This document shows, piece after piece, positions 16,705 through 24,355 of a stretch of 48,940 nt of DNA; within the stretch, counting starts at the first letter, position 1; each line of letters begins with the position of its first letter. A model generated the notes under the pieces. It saw only the letters and a list, made by a program, of their open reading frames with translations. It made no database searches and had not been told where the DNA came from. A program made the position numbers and the translations under genes. The stretch covers positions 1-48,940 of the forward strand of contig DASSVP010000256.1 in NCBI GenBank assembly GCA_035705985.1, in the 5' to 3' direction. Source of the DNA: JACVRW01 sp035705985 (GTDB lineage Bacteria; Actinomycetota; Thermoleophilia; Solirubrobacterales; Thermoleophilaceae).

Positions 16705-18185
16705 ATCGCGTCCGGGTCGTCCTCCAGGCGATCCTCCGCGGCCTGCATGTGCTTGCGGCCGGGTAGGTAGGCCAGCACGCCCAGCGCGGCGACGATGCCG
16801 GTCATCAGCAGCACGGCCCAGTCCTGGTACCAGGGCACGCCCTCGGCGCGAGGCCAGGCGATGTTGATGTACTCGAAGACGGTCCAGATCGATGCGGTCA
16901 CGGCGACGAGAGCGGCCCAGCGCCCCAGGGAGAACGCCGCCGGCCGCCAGCGCTTCTTGAGCACCACCCACGCGAACGCGAGCACCGGGAGCGCGAACGA
17001 GATGTAGAAGCCGCCGGTCGCCATCGAAATCAGGGTCAGGTACAGGTCCTCGGACTGCGTCGAGACCAGGAGGATGCAGGCGATCACGAAGGTGGTCACG
17101 ATCGTGCCGCGCGGCAGCCGCGCGCCGGGCGAGAGCCTCCGTAGCCATGCGGATGCGGGCAGCACGTCGGCCCGCGCGAAGGCCCACATGATCCGAGAGC
17201 AGTTCGTCTGAATCGCGATCAGGCTCGCGGTGAAGCCGATGATGAACAGGGCAAACAGCGGCTTGGTCACGTCCGAGCCGAGCTGCCCGGTGATCGTGTC
17301 GGCCACCGGGTCCGCGACGTCGCCGTTCACGACGGCGTCCCAGTCGGGAATGGCGAGGATGAGCGCGAGCGCGGCGAACATCACAACGACCGCGACGGTG
17401 ACGAGCGAGAGGATGATCGCCTTGGGCACGTCACGCTGGGGCTCGTTGCACTCCTCGGAGACCGACGCCGCGGTGTCGAAGCCGACGAACGCCCAGCCGA
17501 TGAAGGCGACCGCGCCGAGGAAGCCCGCCCACAGGTAGCCGCCGGAGCCCTGGCCGGCGCCATGGCTTTCGAACAGGACGCCCAGACCCTGTTCGTTGTG
17601 GAAGATCAGCAGGATCAGGCCGATCCCGACCGAGCCGATCACCTCGGCGCCGATGCTCGCGCCCATGAAGATCTTGAGCGCCGTGCGGCTCAGGACGTTC
17701 ATGATGGTGCCGAAGAGAACGAAGCCAAAGGCCACGAACAGCTGCTCGCTCTTTGTGAACGGATCGATGCCGAGCACGATCGGGACGAAGCCCGCCGCGC
17801 CGTAGGCGACGGCGACCATGGTGATCATGAGCGTCCACATGTACGCCCAGCCGGTGAACCAGCCGTACGTCTCGTGGATCAGCCGGCGCGACCACTGATA
17901 GAGGCTGCCCTCGTAGGGCCAGCGTGACGCGAGCTCGGCGAAGACCAAAGCCACGAGCAGCTGGCCGCCGAGCACCACCAGGAAGCCCCACCACGCGGCC
18001 GGCCCCGCGGTCGTGACCGAGAAGGTGAAGATCCCGTAGAGCGCGACGATCGGCGAGATGAACGCGAACGCCAGTGCGAAGATCGCCCACAGGGAGAACT
18101 CGCGCTTGAGACCCTCGGATTCGTCGAGCGCGGGCACGCCGGCCGGCGGCTTCGAAGCGTCAGCTACACCGTCGGGCGGCGACAC
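16662..18185 (-). CDS. APC-superfamily amino acid/polyamine permease
   Basis: A 507-residue integral membrane protein with about 12 helices. The first helix (FALAFAFISPIVALYGIF) with its unwound glycine-poor turn, the SRWPYEGSLYQW loop and the long TASVSEECNEPQRDVPKAI segment are typical of the choline/GABA/amino-acid (ACT/HAAAP-like) branch of APC transporters. It would import a nitrogen compound by proton or sodium symport. The GTG start at 18185 is preceded by GACAAT at 6 nt and TTGCGA 17 bp further up, so it is probably leaderless. Placed between pucR and the deacetylase, it likely imports the substrate of the island; a guanidino acid or polyamine is possible. Confidence 0.9.
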   Translation of the reverse strand: MSPPDGVADASKPPAGVPALDESEGLKREFSLWAIFALAFAFISPIVALYGIFTFSVTTAGPAAWWGFLVVLGGQLLVALVFAELASRWPYEGSLYQWSRRLIHETYGWFTGWAYMWTLMITMVAVAYGAAGFVPIVLGIDPFTKSEQLFVAFGFVLFGTIMNVLSRTALKIFMGASIGAEVIGSVGIGLILLIFHNEQGLGVLFESHGAGQGSGGYLWAGFLGAVAFIGWAFVGFDTAASVSEECNEPQRDVPKAIILSLVTVAVVVMFAALALILAIPDWDAVVNGDVADPVADTITGQLGSDVTKPLFALFIIGFTASLIAIQTNCSRIMWAFARADVLPASAWLRRLSPGARLPRGTIVTTFVIACILLVSTQSEDLYLTLISMATGGFYISFALPVLAFAWVVLKKRWRPAAFSLGRWAALVAVTASIWTVFEYINIAWPRAEGVPWYQDWAVLLMTGIVAALGVLAYLPGRKHMQAAEDRLEDDPDAIHWFKPSEASRTSD

Positions 18186-18191
18186 GGGCCG

Positions 18192-18302
18192 ATTGTCCGC
18201 GCTGGCAGGAGCCGTCGCAAGGCGTCGATCGTACGAAGCCCACGCGTTCGTTTGATGCTTCGTCCGAGTCGCTTGACCACCAACACCCGGCTGGGGTATT
18301 GC
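18192..18302. promoter_or_regulatory. Divergent promoters and operator, permease / deacetylase
   Basis: Minus strand: TTGCGA (18215-18220), 17 bp, GACAAT (18192-18197), then 6 nt to the permease GTG. Plus strand: TTGACC (18273-18278), 18 bp, TATTGC (18297-18302), then 7 nt to a GTG at 18310. Between them lie inverted arms TCGTACGAAGC (18229-18239) and GCTTCGTCCGA (about 18258-18268). The left arm belongs to the GTACGATCG motif shared with the pucR promoter, so one regulator probably acts on both gaps. Confidence 0.5.
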
Positions 18303-18309
18303 TGTGACG

Positions 18310-19185
18310 GTGGGTTGGCTGGGTGACAGCCGAGCGGTTGCGGTGCTCTCCTTCGACGTCGACGCGGAGTCCCCGATCCTCGCGCAGGGACGGCACCACG
18401 CCGACAGCGCGATGGTGATGACGCATCAGGCGTACGGCCCGCGGGTGGCTGTGCCGCGTCTGCTCGCGCTCCTCGCCGAGTACGGGCTGCCCGCCACCTT
18501 CTTCGTCCCCGGGCTGACCGCCGAGCGCTATCCCGGCGCGGTCGAGGCGATCGTCGAGGCCGGCCATGAGGTAGGGCATCACTCGCATTCGCATCGCAGC
18601 CCGGTGGACCTGACCGACGACGAGGAACGAGCCGATTTCGAGCGCGCGCTCGCGGCGCTCGACCGTTTCGGCGTCCGGCCGGCCGGGCACCGCGCCGCGA
18701 TGTGGGAGGCGAGCTGGCGGACGCCTGGGCTGGTGGCCGAGTACGGCCTCCGCTACGACTCGAGCCTCATGGACGCCGACCGCCCCTACCGACTGCGGGT
18801 GGGCGGGACGACGATCGCGGAGCTCCCCCCGCACTGGAGCCTCGACGACTGGGAGCAGTACGCCTTCCTGCCGCGGCCGCACATCGGCGCGGTGATCGAG
18901 TCGCCGGCCAAGGTGCTCGAGATGTGGACGGCGGAGCTCGACGCCATGCGCCGGCACGGCTGCCTCTTCATGCTCACCTGCCACCCGTTCCTGTCGGGAC
19001 GGCCCTCGCGTGTCGAGGCGCTCCGCGCCCTGATCGAGCACGCGCTGGACGCCGGCGACGTGGAGTTCGCGACGGCGGCAACCGTCGCGGACCGCGCCCT
19101 GGGTGATGCGGAGCTGCCCGAGCGCGAGCTCGAGCCGGTCGTGGTCGACGCCGAGCTTTACCCTGACCAGCCGCCGGCGGAGTAG
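18310..19185 (+). CDS. Polysaccharide-deacetylase-fold hydrolase (NodB homology; cyclic-imidase/PuuE-like)
   Basis: About 291 residues of NodB-fold. The motif SFDVDAES supplies the first acidic residues, HEVGHHSHSHRS the metal-binding His pair, and GHRAAMWEASW then YDSSLMDAD match the RAP-type and substrate motifs of the PuuE/HpPgdA subgroup, which hydrolyses cyclic ureides or imides rather than sugars. That fits a nitrogen island with a PucR regulator. GTG 18310 is chosen because it lies 7 nt after TATTGC in a good promoter; GTG 18304 adds two residues. The last 30 residues are acidic and probably flexible. No signal peptide, so it acts in the cytoplasm. Confidence 0.85.
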   Translation: MGWLGDSRAVAVLSFDVDAESPILAQGRHHADSAMVMTHQAYGPRVAVPRLLALLAEYGLPATFFVPGLTAERYPGAVEAIVEAGHEVGHHSHSHRSPVDLTDDEERADFERALAALDRFGVRPAGHRAAMWEASWRTPGLVAEYGLRYDSSLMDADRPYRLRVGGTTIAELPPHWSLDDWEQYAFLPRPHIGAVIESPAKVLEMWTAELDAMRRHGCLFMLTCHPFLSGRPSRVEALRALIEHALDAGDVEFATAATVADRALGDAELPERELEPVVVDAELYPDQPPAE

Positions 19186-19191
19186 GGGGTC

Positions 19192-19956
19192 TCAGGCGAG
19201 CGCGCGCGTCGTCCCGCCGTTGGGCTGGACGATCTGCCCGACGAACGCCCCGCCGGCGCCGGAGGCGAGAAAGGCCACCACGGCGGCGATCTCCTCGGGG
19301 CGGCCGATCCGGCCGATCGGGCTGTCGGCCGCGTAGCGGCGGCGGATCTCCGCGGGGGACACGCCCGCGTCGTCGGCGTCCACGTCGAGCTGTGGCGTGT
19401 CCATGATCCCCGGGGCGATGGCGTTCACGAGGATGCCCTCCGGGGCGAGCTCGCGACCGAGCGTCTTCGTGAGCGAGATCAGTCCGGCTTTCGACGCGGC
19501 GTACGCCGTCGCGTTCGCCCATCCAACGACGCCGAACTCGGAGGCGATGATCACGACCCGGCCGCCGCCGCGGCGGCGTATGAACGGCAGGGCCGCACGG
19601 ATCAGGAAGAACGTCCCCGACAGGTTCACGTCGATGTTCCGCCACCAGTCGCCGGGCTCGTGCTCCTCGAACGGGCACATGGTCATGTAGGCGTGGTTCG
19701 CCACGAGGATGTCGATCCCGCCGAACTGCGCGTCGACATGCGTGACCATGCGCTCGACCGCATCCGGGTCGGACACGTCGGCGATTGCCGGTATGCCGCC
19801 CGTGTCGGCCACGACCGCGTCCACCTTGGCCGACGGCGCGCGGTCGTTCACCGCCACCCGGGCGCCCTCGCCGGCGAGCCGTCGCGCGATCGCGCTGCCG
19901 AGGCCCTGGCCGGCCCCGCTCACGAGCGCCACCCTTCCGTCCAGCCGGCCGGCCAT
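19192..19956 (-). CDS. SDR-family oxidoreductase A
   Basis: A 254-residue classical short-chain dehydrogenase. GAGQGLGSAIARRLA is the glycine-rich NAD(P) motif, NDRAPS follows strand 2 (an Asp that favours NAD), LVANHAY is the NNAG-type element, and S...YAASK (ATAYAASKAGLISL) holds the catalytic Tyr and Lys. VNAIAPGIMDTPQ and the C-terminal GQIVQPNGG complete the family pattern. The ATG at 19956 overlaps the upstream SDR stop (ATGA), so the two reductases are one operon. The substrate is unknown; oxidation of a hydroxy or amino-alcohol side chain left after guanidino removal is possible. Confidence 0.9.
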   Translation of the reverse strand: MAGRLDGRVALVSGAGQGLGSAIARRLAGEGARVAVNDRAPSAKVDAVVADTGGIPAIADVSDPDAVERMVTHVDAQFGGIDILVANHAYMTMCPFEEHEPGDWWRNIDVNLSGTFFLIRAALPFIRRRGGGRVVIIASEFGVVGWANATAYAASKAGLISLTKTLGRELAPEGILVNAIAPGIMDTPQLDVDADDAGVSPAEIRRRYAADSPIGRIGRPEEIAAVVAFLASGAGGAFVGQIVQPNGGTTRALA

Positions 19957-20645
19957 CAGATCACCGCTCCGGCGTTCGGCGAGAGGGTCTGGCCGGCGAA
20001 GTAGTCGCCCTCCTCGACGAGCAGCGCGACCGTCTCGGCCACCTCGTCGGCGCGCACCAGGCGGCCGAGGGGCAGCGTCCTGAGGTACTCCGGGGAGCGG
20101 TCCCGCGAGCCGGGCGGAAGGAGCGGTGTGTCGGTGGGCCCGGGGGCGACGCTGTTGACGCGCACGCCGCGCGCCGCGAGCTCCCAGCCAAGCGAGCGGG
20201 TGAAGCCGATGATCGCCCCCTTGGCCGCGGTGTAATGCGCGTCGCCCGGGCTCCCGCTGAGCGCGAGCTCGGATGAGATGGTGACGATCGCCCCCGACCC
20301 GGCCGCCAGCATTCCCGGCACGACTGCCCGGCACGCGTTCACGGTCCCGCCGAGGTGCACCGACAGCATTCGCCGCCAGCGGTCGGGGTCGAGCTCGTCG
20401 ATGGGGGCGGACTCGTAGTACCCGGCCGCGGTGACGAGCGCGGACACGGGGCCGAGCTCGGCCGCCGCCCGGCCGGCCGCCGCGCGCACGGCTTCGAGGT
20501 CGCTGACGTCGGCCACGACGGACAGCTCGGTGTCCGACGCGCCGAGGTCGAGACCCGCGACGCGCCAGCCGCGCTCGCCAAAGAGCCGGGCCGTGGCCGC
20601 GCCGATGCCGCTTGCGGCGCCCGTGATGAGTGCAACGCCGCGCAT
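19956..20645 (-). CDS. SDR-family oxidoreductase B
   Basis: A 229-residue short-chain dehydrogenase. TGAASGIGAATARLF (cofactor motif), GLDLGASD after strand 2, ADVSDLE, TAAGYYES, and the catalytic set S...YTAAK (DAHYTAAKGAIIGF) are seen. The ATG at 20645 is chosen because GGAGGA lies 8 nt upstream; a GTG at 20663 would add six residues. It is the first gene of a two-SDR operon and diverges from the second ureohydrolase across a shared promoter. Sequence similarity to oxidoreductase A is only family-level, so they are not a recent duplication. Confidence 0.9.
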   Translation of the reverse strand: MRGVALITGAASGIGAATARLFGERGWRVAGLDLGASDTELSVVADVSDLEAVRAAAGRAAAELGPVSALVTAAGYYESAPIDELDPDRWRRMLSVHLGGTVNACRAVVPGMLAAGSGAIVTISSELALSGSPGDAHYTAAKGAIIGFTRSLGWELAARGVRVNSVAPGPTDTPLLPPGSRDRSPEYLRTLPLGRLVRADEVAETVALLVEEGDYFAGQTLSPNAGAVI

Positions 20646-20678
20646 CGCGCGATCCTCCCACACTCAGCGCGGCGGAGG

Positions 20679-20688
20679 ACTTTAAGCT
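20679..20688. promoter_or_regulatory. Candidate bidirectional promoter, SDR operon / ureohydrolase 2
   Basis: ACTTTAAGCT carries TAAAGT on the minus strand and TAAGCT on the plus strand, sharing TA at 20683-20684. Plus: 6 nt from TAAGCT to the ATG at 20695, so a leaderless mRNA. Minus: a leader of about 25 nt with GGAGGA before the ATG at 20645. Confidence 0.45.
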
Positions 20689-20694
20689 GCCCTC

Positions 20695-21687
20695 ATGACC
20701 GACGGCGACTCGCACACCGGCGCGAAGCCCGTCGGGCAGGTCGACGCGCTGGCGGTTCCGCGCTTTGCCGGCCTGCGCACGTTCGCGCGTCTGCCGACGG
20801 TCGATCAGGTCGAGCGCGTGGACGTCGGCGTGCTCGGCGCGCCCTTCGACTCGGCCGCCACGTTCAGGGCCGGCGCGCGCTTCGGACCGGCGGCGATCCG
20901 CGAGGCGTCGCTGCTGCTGCGCCCGTACAACGAGCGCCAGGGCGTGTCGCCCTTCGCCGCGGTGCAGGTGGCGGACGCGGGCGACGCACCGGCAAGCCCC
21001 ATCGAGGTGGAGCGCGCGCACGCGGCGATCGAGGCAGCCGCACGTGAGCTCACCGACCGCGGCGCGCGCGTGCTGGGCCTCGGTGGTGACCACTCCGTTG
21101 CGCTGCCGCTCCTGCGCGCTGCCGCGGCCGCGCATGGCCCGCTGTCACTCCTCCAGCTCGACGCCCACACGGACACCTGGGACTCGTACTTCGGCGCGCG
21201 GTTCACCCACGGGACGATCTTCCGGCGCGCCGTCGAGGAGGGCATCGTCGACGCCGCCGCCTCTGTGCAGATCGGTCTGCGCGGCTCGCTGTACGCCGAG
21301 TCCGACCTTGCGGAGAACCGCGAGCTCGGCTTCGCCACGCTGCTGGCACGCGAGTTCGACGAGGCCGGGGTCGGAGGGGCGCTCGAGCTGGTGGCCGCTC
21401 GCCTACGCTCGCCGGTCTACGTGAGCGTGGACGTGGACGTCCTGGACCCGGCGTTCGCGCCCGGCACCGGCACACCCGAGGCGGGCGGGCTGAGCACGCG
21501 CGAGCTGCTCGCGATCCTCGCCGGGCTTTCCGAGCTCGACATCGAGCCGGCAGGCGCGGACGTGGTGGAGGTCTCGCCCCCGTACGACCCGAGCGGGATC
21601 ACCGCCATCGCCGCCGCAAACGCGGCCTACGAGCTGCTGGGCCTGCTGGCCCAGGTCGAGCCTGGGCGCTCCACGTCGAGCCGGTAG
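20695..21687 (+). CDS. Ureohydrolase family protein (agmatinase-like), paralog 2
   Basis: A 330-residue ureohydrolase with the canonical ligands: H133 (GGDHS), D156/H158/D160 (DAHTD) and D246/D248 (SVDVDVLDPAFAPGTG). GAPFDSAATFRAGARFGPAAIR is the standard agmatinase-type N-terminal block. The family includes agmatinase, guanidinobutyrase, guanidinopropionase and proclavaminate amidinohydrolase, which differ in a few loop residues that cannot be resolved by eye. It is the most 'ordinary' of the three ureohydrolases here. It is transcribed divergently from the SDR pair and overlaps the convergent flavodoxin-fold gene by 61 nt. Confidence 0.9.
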   Translation: MTDGDSHTGAKPVGQVDALAVPRFAGLRTFARLPTVDQVERVDVGVLGAPFDSAATFRAGARFGPAAIREASLLLRPYNERQGVSPFAAVQVADAGDAPASPIEVERAHAAIEAAARELTDRGARVLGLGGDHSVALPLLRAAAAAHGPLSLLQLDAHTDTWDSYFGARFTHGTIFRRAVEEGIVDAAASVQIGLRGSLYAESDLAENRELGFATLLAREFDEAGVGGALELVAARLRSPVYVSVDVDVLDPAFAPGTGTPEAGGLSTRELLAILAGLSELDIEPAGADVVEVSPPYDPSGITAIAAANAAYELLGLLAQVEPGRSTSSR

Positions 21688-22274
21688 TCGGTCGTCACCC
21701 GCTCGAAGAGCGTCCGGCCGAGGTCGAGCGCGGCGCTGATCGGATCCTGCGGGTCCCACAGGACGTCGCCGCGCTTGTTCCCGATTCCGCACACGTAGCC
21801 CGCAAAGCCGGAGTGCGTGTAGCGCGCGTACTCCTGCAGCTCGTGGATCAACGCCAGCGCGGCGCCCGGGTAGGTCTCCTCACCCGACATGAGCAGCGCG
21901 AGCCGCTTGCGCAGGAGTCCCTCGATGAACATGTCGCTCTCCGGCTCGGAGGCCGCGATGAAGCAGAAGAGCCTGTCGAAGAAGACCTTGAGCTGCCCCG
22001 AGACGCCGTACCAGTAGATCGGCGTGGCCAGGATGATGCCGTCCGCCGGCAGGACGCGCTCGCGCAGCAGCTTCTCGAAGCCGTCGTCGAGGGTGCAGCG
22101 CCCGTTGGCGTCGCGGCACTCGCGGCAGTCGCGCAGGAAGTGGCGCACGTGGTCGTCGAGGTGGACCAGCTCGGCGTCGTGCCCGGCTTCGACCGCTCCC
22201 TCGAGCGCGGCCTGGGCCAGCAGCCGCGAGTTCCCATTCCGGCGCGGGCTCGAGCTCACCACCAGCACCCTCAT
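21627..22274 (-). CDS. NADPH-dependent FMN reductase / flavodoxin-fold protein
   Basis: A 215-residue protein with the flavodoxin-like fold of NADPH-dependent FMN reductases: VLVVSSSPRRNGNSRLLAQ binds the FMN phosphate and GIILATPIYWYGVSGQLKVF is the isoalloxazine-binding loop. A cysteine cluster, CRECRDANGRC (CX2CX6C), sits between them as in many redox-active or iron-sulfur relatives. The ATG at 22274 overlaps the stop of the HutC-type regulator gene (ATGA), so they form one operon. The function in the island is unknown. Confidence 0.88.
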   Translation of the reverse strand: MRVLVVSSSPRRNGNSRLLAQAALEGAVEAGHDAELVHLDDHVRHFLRDCRECRDANGRCTLDDGFEKLLRERVLPADGIILATPIYWYGVSGQLKVFFDRLFCFIAASEPESDMFIEGLLRKRLALLMSGEETYPGAALALIHELQEYARYTHSGFAGYVCGIGNKRGDVLWDPQDPISAALDLGRTLFERVTTDYRLDVERPGSTWASRPSSS

Positions 22275-23071
22275 CGTGCGGCCTCCCCGGTGAGCGCCCA
22301 GACGGCCTCGATGTCGCCCGGCCCGTGCCCGCTCGCCTCGAGACGAAGCTGCAGGACGTCGCCGCGGTACTCCACGCGGGCGACCTCGAACGGCACGACG
22401 CCCTGGTCCCCGCGGCGGTGCTCCGTCGAGAGCACCAGGAAGACGGCGGATCTGTAGGGGATGCCGAAGCGGTCCGCCTCGAACCGGCCGCACTGGCTCG
22501 TCTCGATCGAGAGCGACGAGCCCGCAAGCTCCACGCCGTGCTCGGCGAGCACGAGGTCGGGCGGGAGCGAGCTTCCCGTGCCCACGGCGTCCTCGAGCCA
22601 CGGGACCTCCGCAGCCCGAAAGAAGGAGTACGTGATCGCGAGCGGCACGGCCCGGACCGTGAGCGCAGTGGTCAGCCGCAGGACGCGCTCGTCCGGGGCC
22701 GCGCCGAGCGCGGAGCGGATCGACGGCTCGACCGGCGGCGTCCCGGCCTCGAGCACCTCGATCCTGACGTCGGGCGGGCGCGGAGTGGCGAGCAGGCGCG
22801 CGAGGCCCCCCGCGCGAGCGTCGCGCTTCGGCTCTGCCACGAACGTGCCGCGGCCCTGCACGCGCACGATCTGCCCGTCGTCCTCGAGGATCGCGAGCGC
22901 CTGGCGGACCACGACGCGGCTGACTCCGTAGCGCCGTGCGAGCTGCGGCTCGGACGGCAGCCGGTCGCCCGGCTTCCAGCCACCGGACTCGATCTGCTCC
23001 TTGAGCAGCTCCTGAAGCTGGTAATAGAGCGGAACGAAGCTCGACCGGTCGAGGGCTTCGATGTCCCGCAT
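22271..23071 (-). CDS. GntR-family regulator, HutC subfamily (UTRA domain)
   Basis: A 266-residue repressor-type regulator. Residues 10-78 are a winged helix of the GntR family (VPLYYQLQELLKEQIESG, then RLPSEPQLARRYGVSR, VVVRQALAILEDDGQIVR and GRGTFV). Residues about 95-255 form the UTRA ligand domain (RVLRLTTALTVRAVPLA, YSFF, RSAVFLVLSTEHR). HutC-type proteins bind small acids, sugars or amines. The ATG is 9 nt after TATACT on the minus strand, implying an almost leaderless mRNA. It is divergent from the guanidine-hydrolase-like gene, with overlapping promoters and a palindrome between, so control of that gene and of itself is likely. Confidence 0.92.
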   Translation of the reverse strand: MRDIEALDRSSFVPLYYQLQELLKEQIESGGWKPGDRLPSEPQLARRYGVSRVVVRQALAILEDDGQIVRVQGRGTFVAEPKRDARAGGLARLLATPRPPDVRIEVLEAGTPPVEPSIRSALGAAPDERVLRLTTALTVRAVPLAITYSFFRAAEVPWLEDAVGTGSSLPPDLVLAEHGVELAGSSLSIETSQCGRFEADRFGIPYRSAVFLVLSTEHRRGDQGVVPFEVARVEYRGDVLQLRLEASGHGPGDIEAVWALTGEAAR

Positions 23072-23080
23072 GATGTCTGC

Positions 23081-23164
23081 AGTATAGGACAGGAAGGGGG
23101 ACCCCTTGACTTGTGCACTGCGGTGCGGTTATGACTCTTCCGGTTGTTCTAACAAGAGGAGGAG
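23081..23164. promoter_or_regulatory. Overlapping divergent promoters and operator, gntR / gdmH
   Basis: Minus strand: TATACT (23081-23086) before gntR. Plus strand: TTGACT (23106-23111), 18 bp, TATGAC (23130-23135), giving a start near 23142 and a leader of about 30 nt with a strong Shine-Dalgarno AAGAGGAGGAG (23154-23164), 8 nt before the ATG at 23173. A palindrome AAGGGG-GA-CCCCTT (23094-23107) lies between the promoters and touches the plus-strand -35. The leader is too short for a ykkC guanidine riboswitch. Confidence 0.6.
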
Positions 23165-23172
23165 TGGACCGC

Positions 23173-24348
23173 ATGGGGATGTTCCACCGGCACGGAAAGG
23201 GTCATAACCACCCGGCGTTCGACCGCGAGAAGCTTCGCGGGACCTGGGTCAACCGCCGGCTCGCGGACATCTCGGACCGGCGCACGCGCGAGCAACTCGA
23301 GCGCGGCCTCGACCTCGGCCTTGAGGCCGCGCCCTCGGTCGAGGACAGGACGATCTCCCTCTTCTCGCGTGGCCAGCAGCCCGCCTTCGCCGGCATCAAC
23401 ACCTTCCTGAAGGCGCCCTACTGCGAGAACATCCGTGACGTCGGGAAGTACGACGTGGCGATCATCGGCGCGCCCTTCGACATGGGCACGACCTATCGCG
23501 CCGGCTGTCGCTTCGGGCCGCAGGCGGTGCGGCGAATCTCGGCGCTGTACGACTCCTACAACGCCGACATGGGGGTCGATCTGTACGAGGAGCTGAACCT
23601 CTGCGACGCCGGCGACATCTTCGTGATCCCGTCGAACATCGAGAAGTCGTTCGACCAGATCGACGCGGCCGTGTCGTTCGTGCACAAGGAGGGAGCCTTC
23701 CCGGTCGTGATCGGGGGCGACCACTCGATCGGCTACCCGGACGTGCGCGCGATCGCCCCTCACATCGAGGGCCGCGTGGGGATCGTCCACCTGGATCGCC
23801 ACATAGACATGCAGGAACGGGACATGGACGAGCGGATGCACACCACGCCGTGGTTCCACTCGACCAACATCCCGAACGCGCCGGCGAGCAACCTCGTGCA
23901 GATGGGCATCGGCGGCTGGTACGGGTCACGGCCGGGCATGAAGGTCGCGCGCGAGCGGCGCAGCACGGTGATCACGATCTCGGACGTCGAGGAGTTGGGC
24001 ATCGAGAAGGCGGTCGAGGTCGCGCTCGAGTACGCGTGGAAGGACGCCGAGGCCGTCTTCCTGTCGTTCGACATCGACTCGATCGACTCCGGGTTCGTTC
24101 CGGGCACCGGCTCGCCCGAGCCGGGCGGGCTCCTTCCTCGCGAGGCGCTGAAGGCGCTGCGCATGGTCGCCGCCGAGGGCATCTGCGGGATGGAGGTGGT
24201 CGAGATCGCACCGCCCTACGACGTCTCCGACATGACCGCCCAGCTCGGCGCGCGCGCGATCATGGACGTGCTCGGGACGATGGTCGAACACGGCCACCTG
24301 GGCAGCCGGAAGCCGGACGAGCCCGAGCGCGAGCGGATCAAGGCCTAA
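23173..24348 (+). CDS. gdmH: Long ureohydrolase, probable Ni-dependent guanidine hydrolase (GdmH-like)
   Basis: A 391-residue ureohydrolase, about 60-80 residues longer than agmatinases. The extra N-terminal region (about 15-80) has LRGTWVNRRLADISDRRTRE, then FAGINTFLKAPYCENI, which I recall as typical of the guanidine hydrolase GdmH (Synechocystis Sll1077, about 390 residues) and absent from agmatinase. Metal ligands: H184 (GGDHS), D208/H210/D212 in LDRHID (Arg for the usual Ala) and D300/D302 (SFDIDSID). ERMHTTPWFHSTN also fits that family. Predicted reaction: guanidine to ammonia and urea. Residues 1-13 are His-rich (H5, H7, H11, H13). ATG 23173 is set by the RBS; GTG 23164 is possible. 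The identification is from memory of the family, not a search; a close guanidino-acid hydrolase is the alternative. Confidence 0.75.
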   Translation: MGMFHRHGKGHNHPAFDREKLRGTWVNRRLADISDRRTREQLERGLDLGLEAAPSVEDRTISLFSRGQQPAFAGINTFLKAPYCENIRDVGKYDVAIIGAPFDMGTTYRAGCRFGPQAVRRISALYDSYNADMGVDLYEELNLCDAGDIFVIPSNIEKSFDQIDAAVSFVHKEGAFPVVIGGDHSIGYPDVRAIAPHIEGRVGIVHLDRHIDMQERDMDERMHTTPWFHSTNIPNAPASNLVQMGIGGWYGSRPGMKVARERRSTVITISDVEELGIEKAVEVALEYAWKDAEAVFLSFDIDSIDSGFVPGTGSPEPGGLLPREALKALRMVAAEGICGMEVVEIAPPYDVSDMTAQLGARAIMDVLGTMVEHGHLGSRKPDEPERERIKA

Positions 24349-24355
24349 GGCGCGC

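Noticed and set aside
19192..21135. A 647-residue open frame spanning both SDR genes
   Set aside because: Only its last 254 codons (from ATG 19956) are coding; the rest is a shadow of the first SDR in another frame.
23136..23172. Guanidine-I (ykkC) riboswitch in front of the guanidine-hydrolase-like gene
   Set aside because: The predicted transcript start leaves about 30 nt, filled largely by the Shine-Dalgarno region. The roughly 100-nt fold with its conserved bulges does not fit and is not seen.
23173..24348. Plain agmatinase (speB) annotation for the long ureohydrolase
   Set aside because: The length, the N-terminal extension and the DRHID metal loop differ from agmatinase. A guanidine hydrolase call fits better, though it rests on recall of the family.
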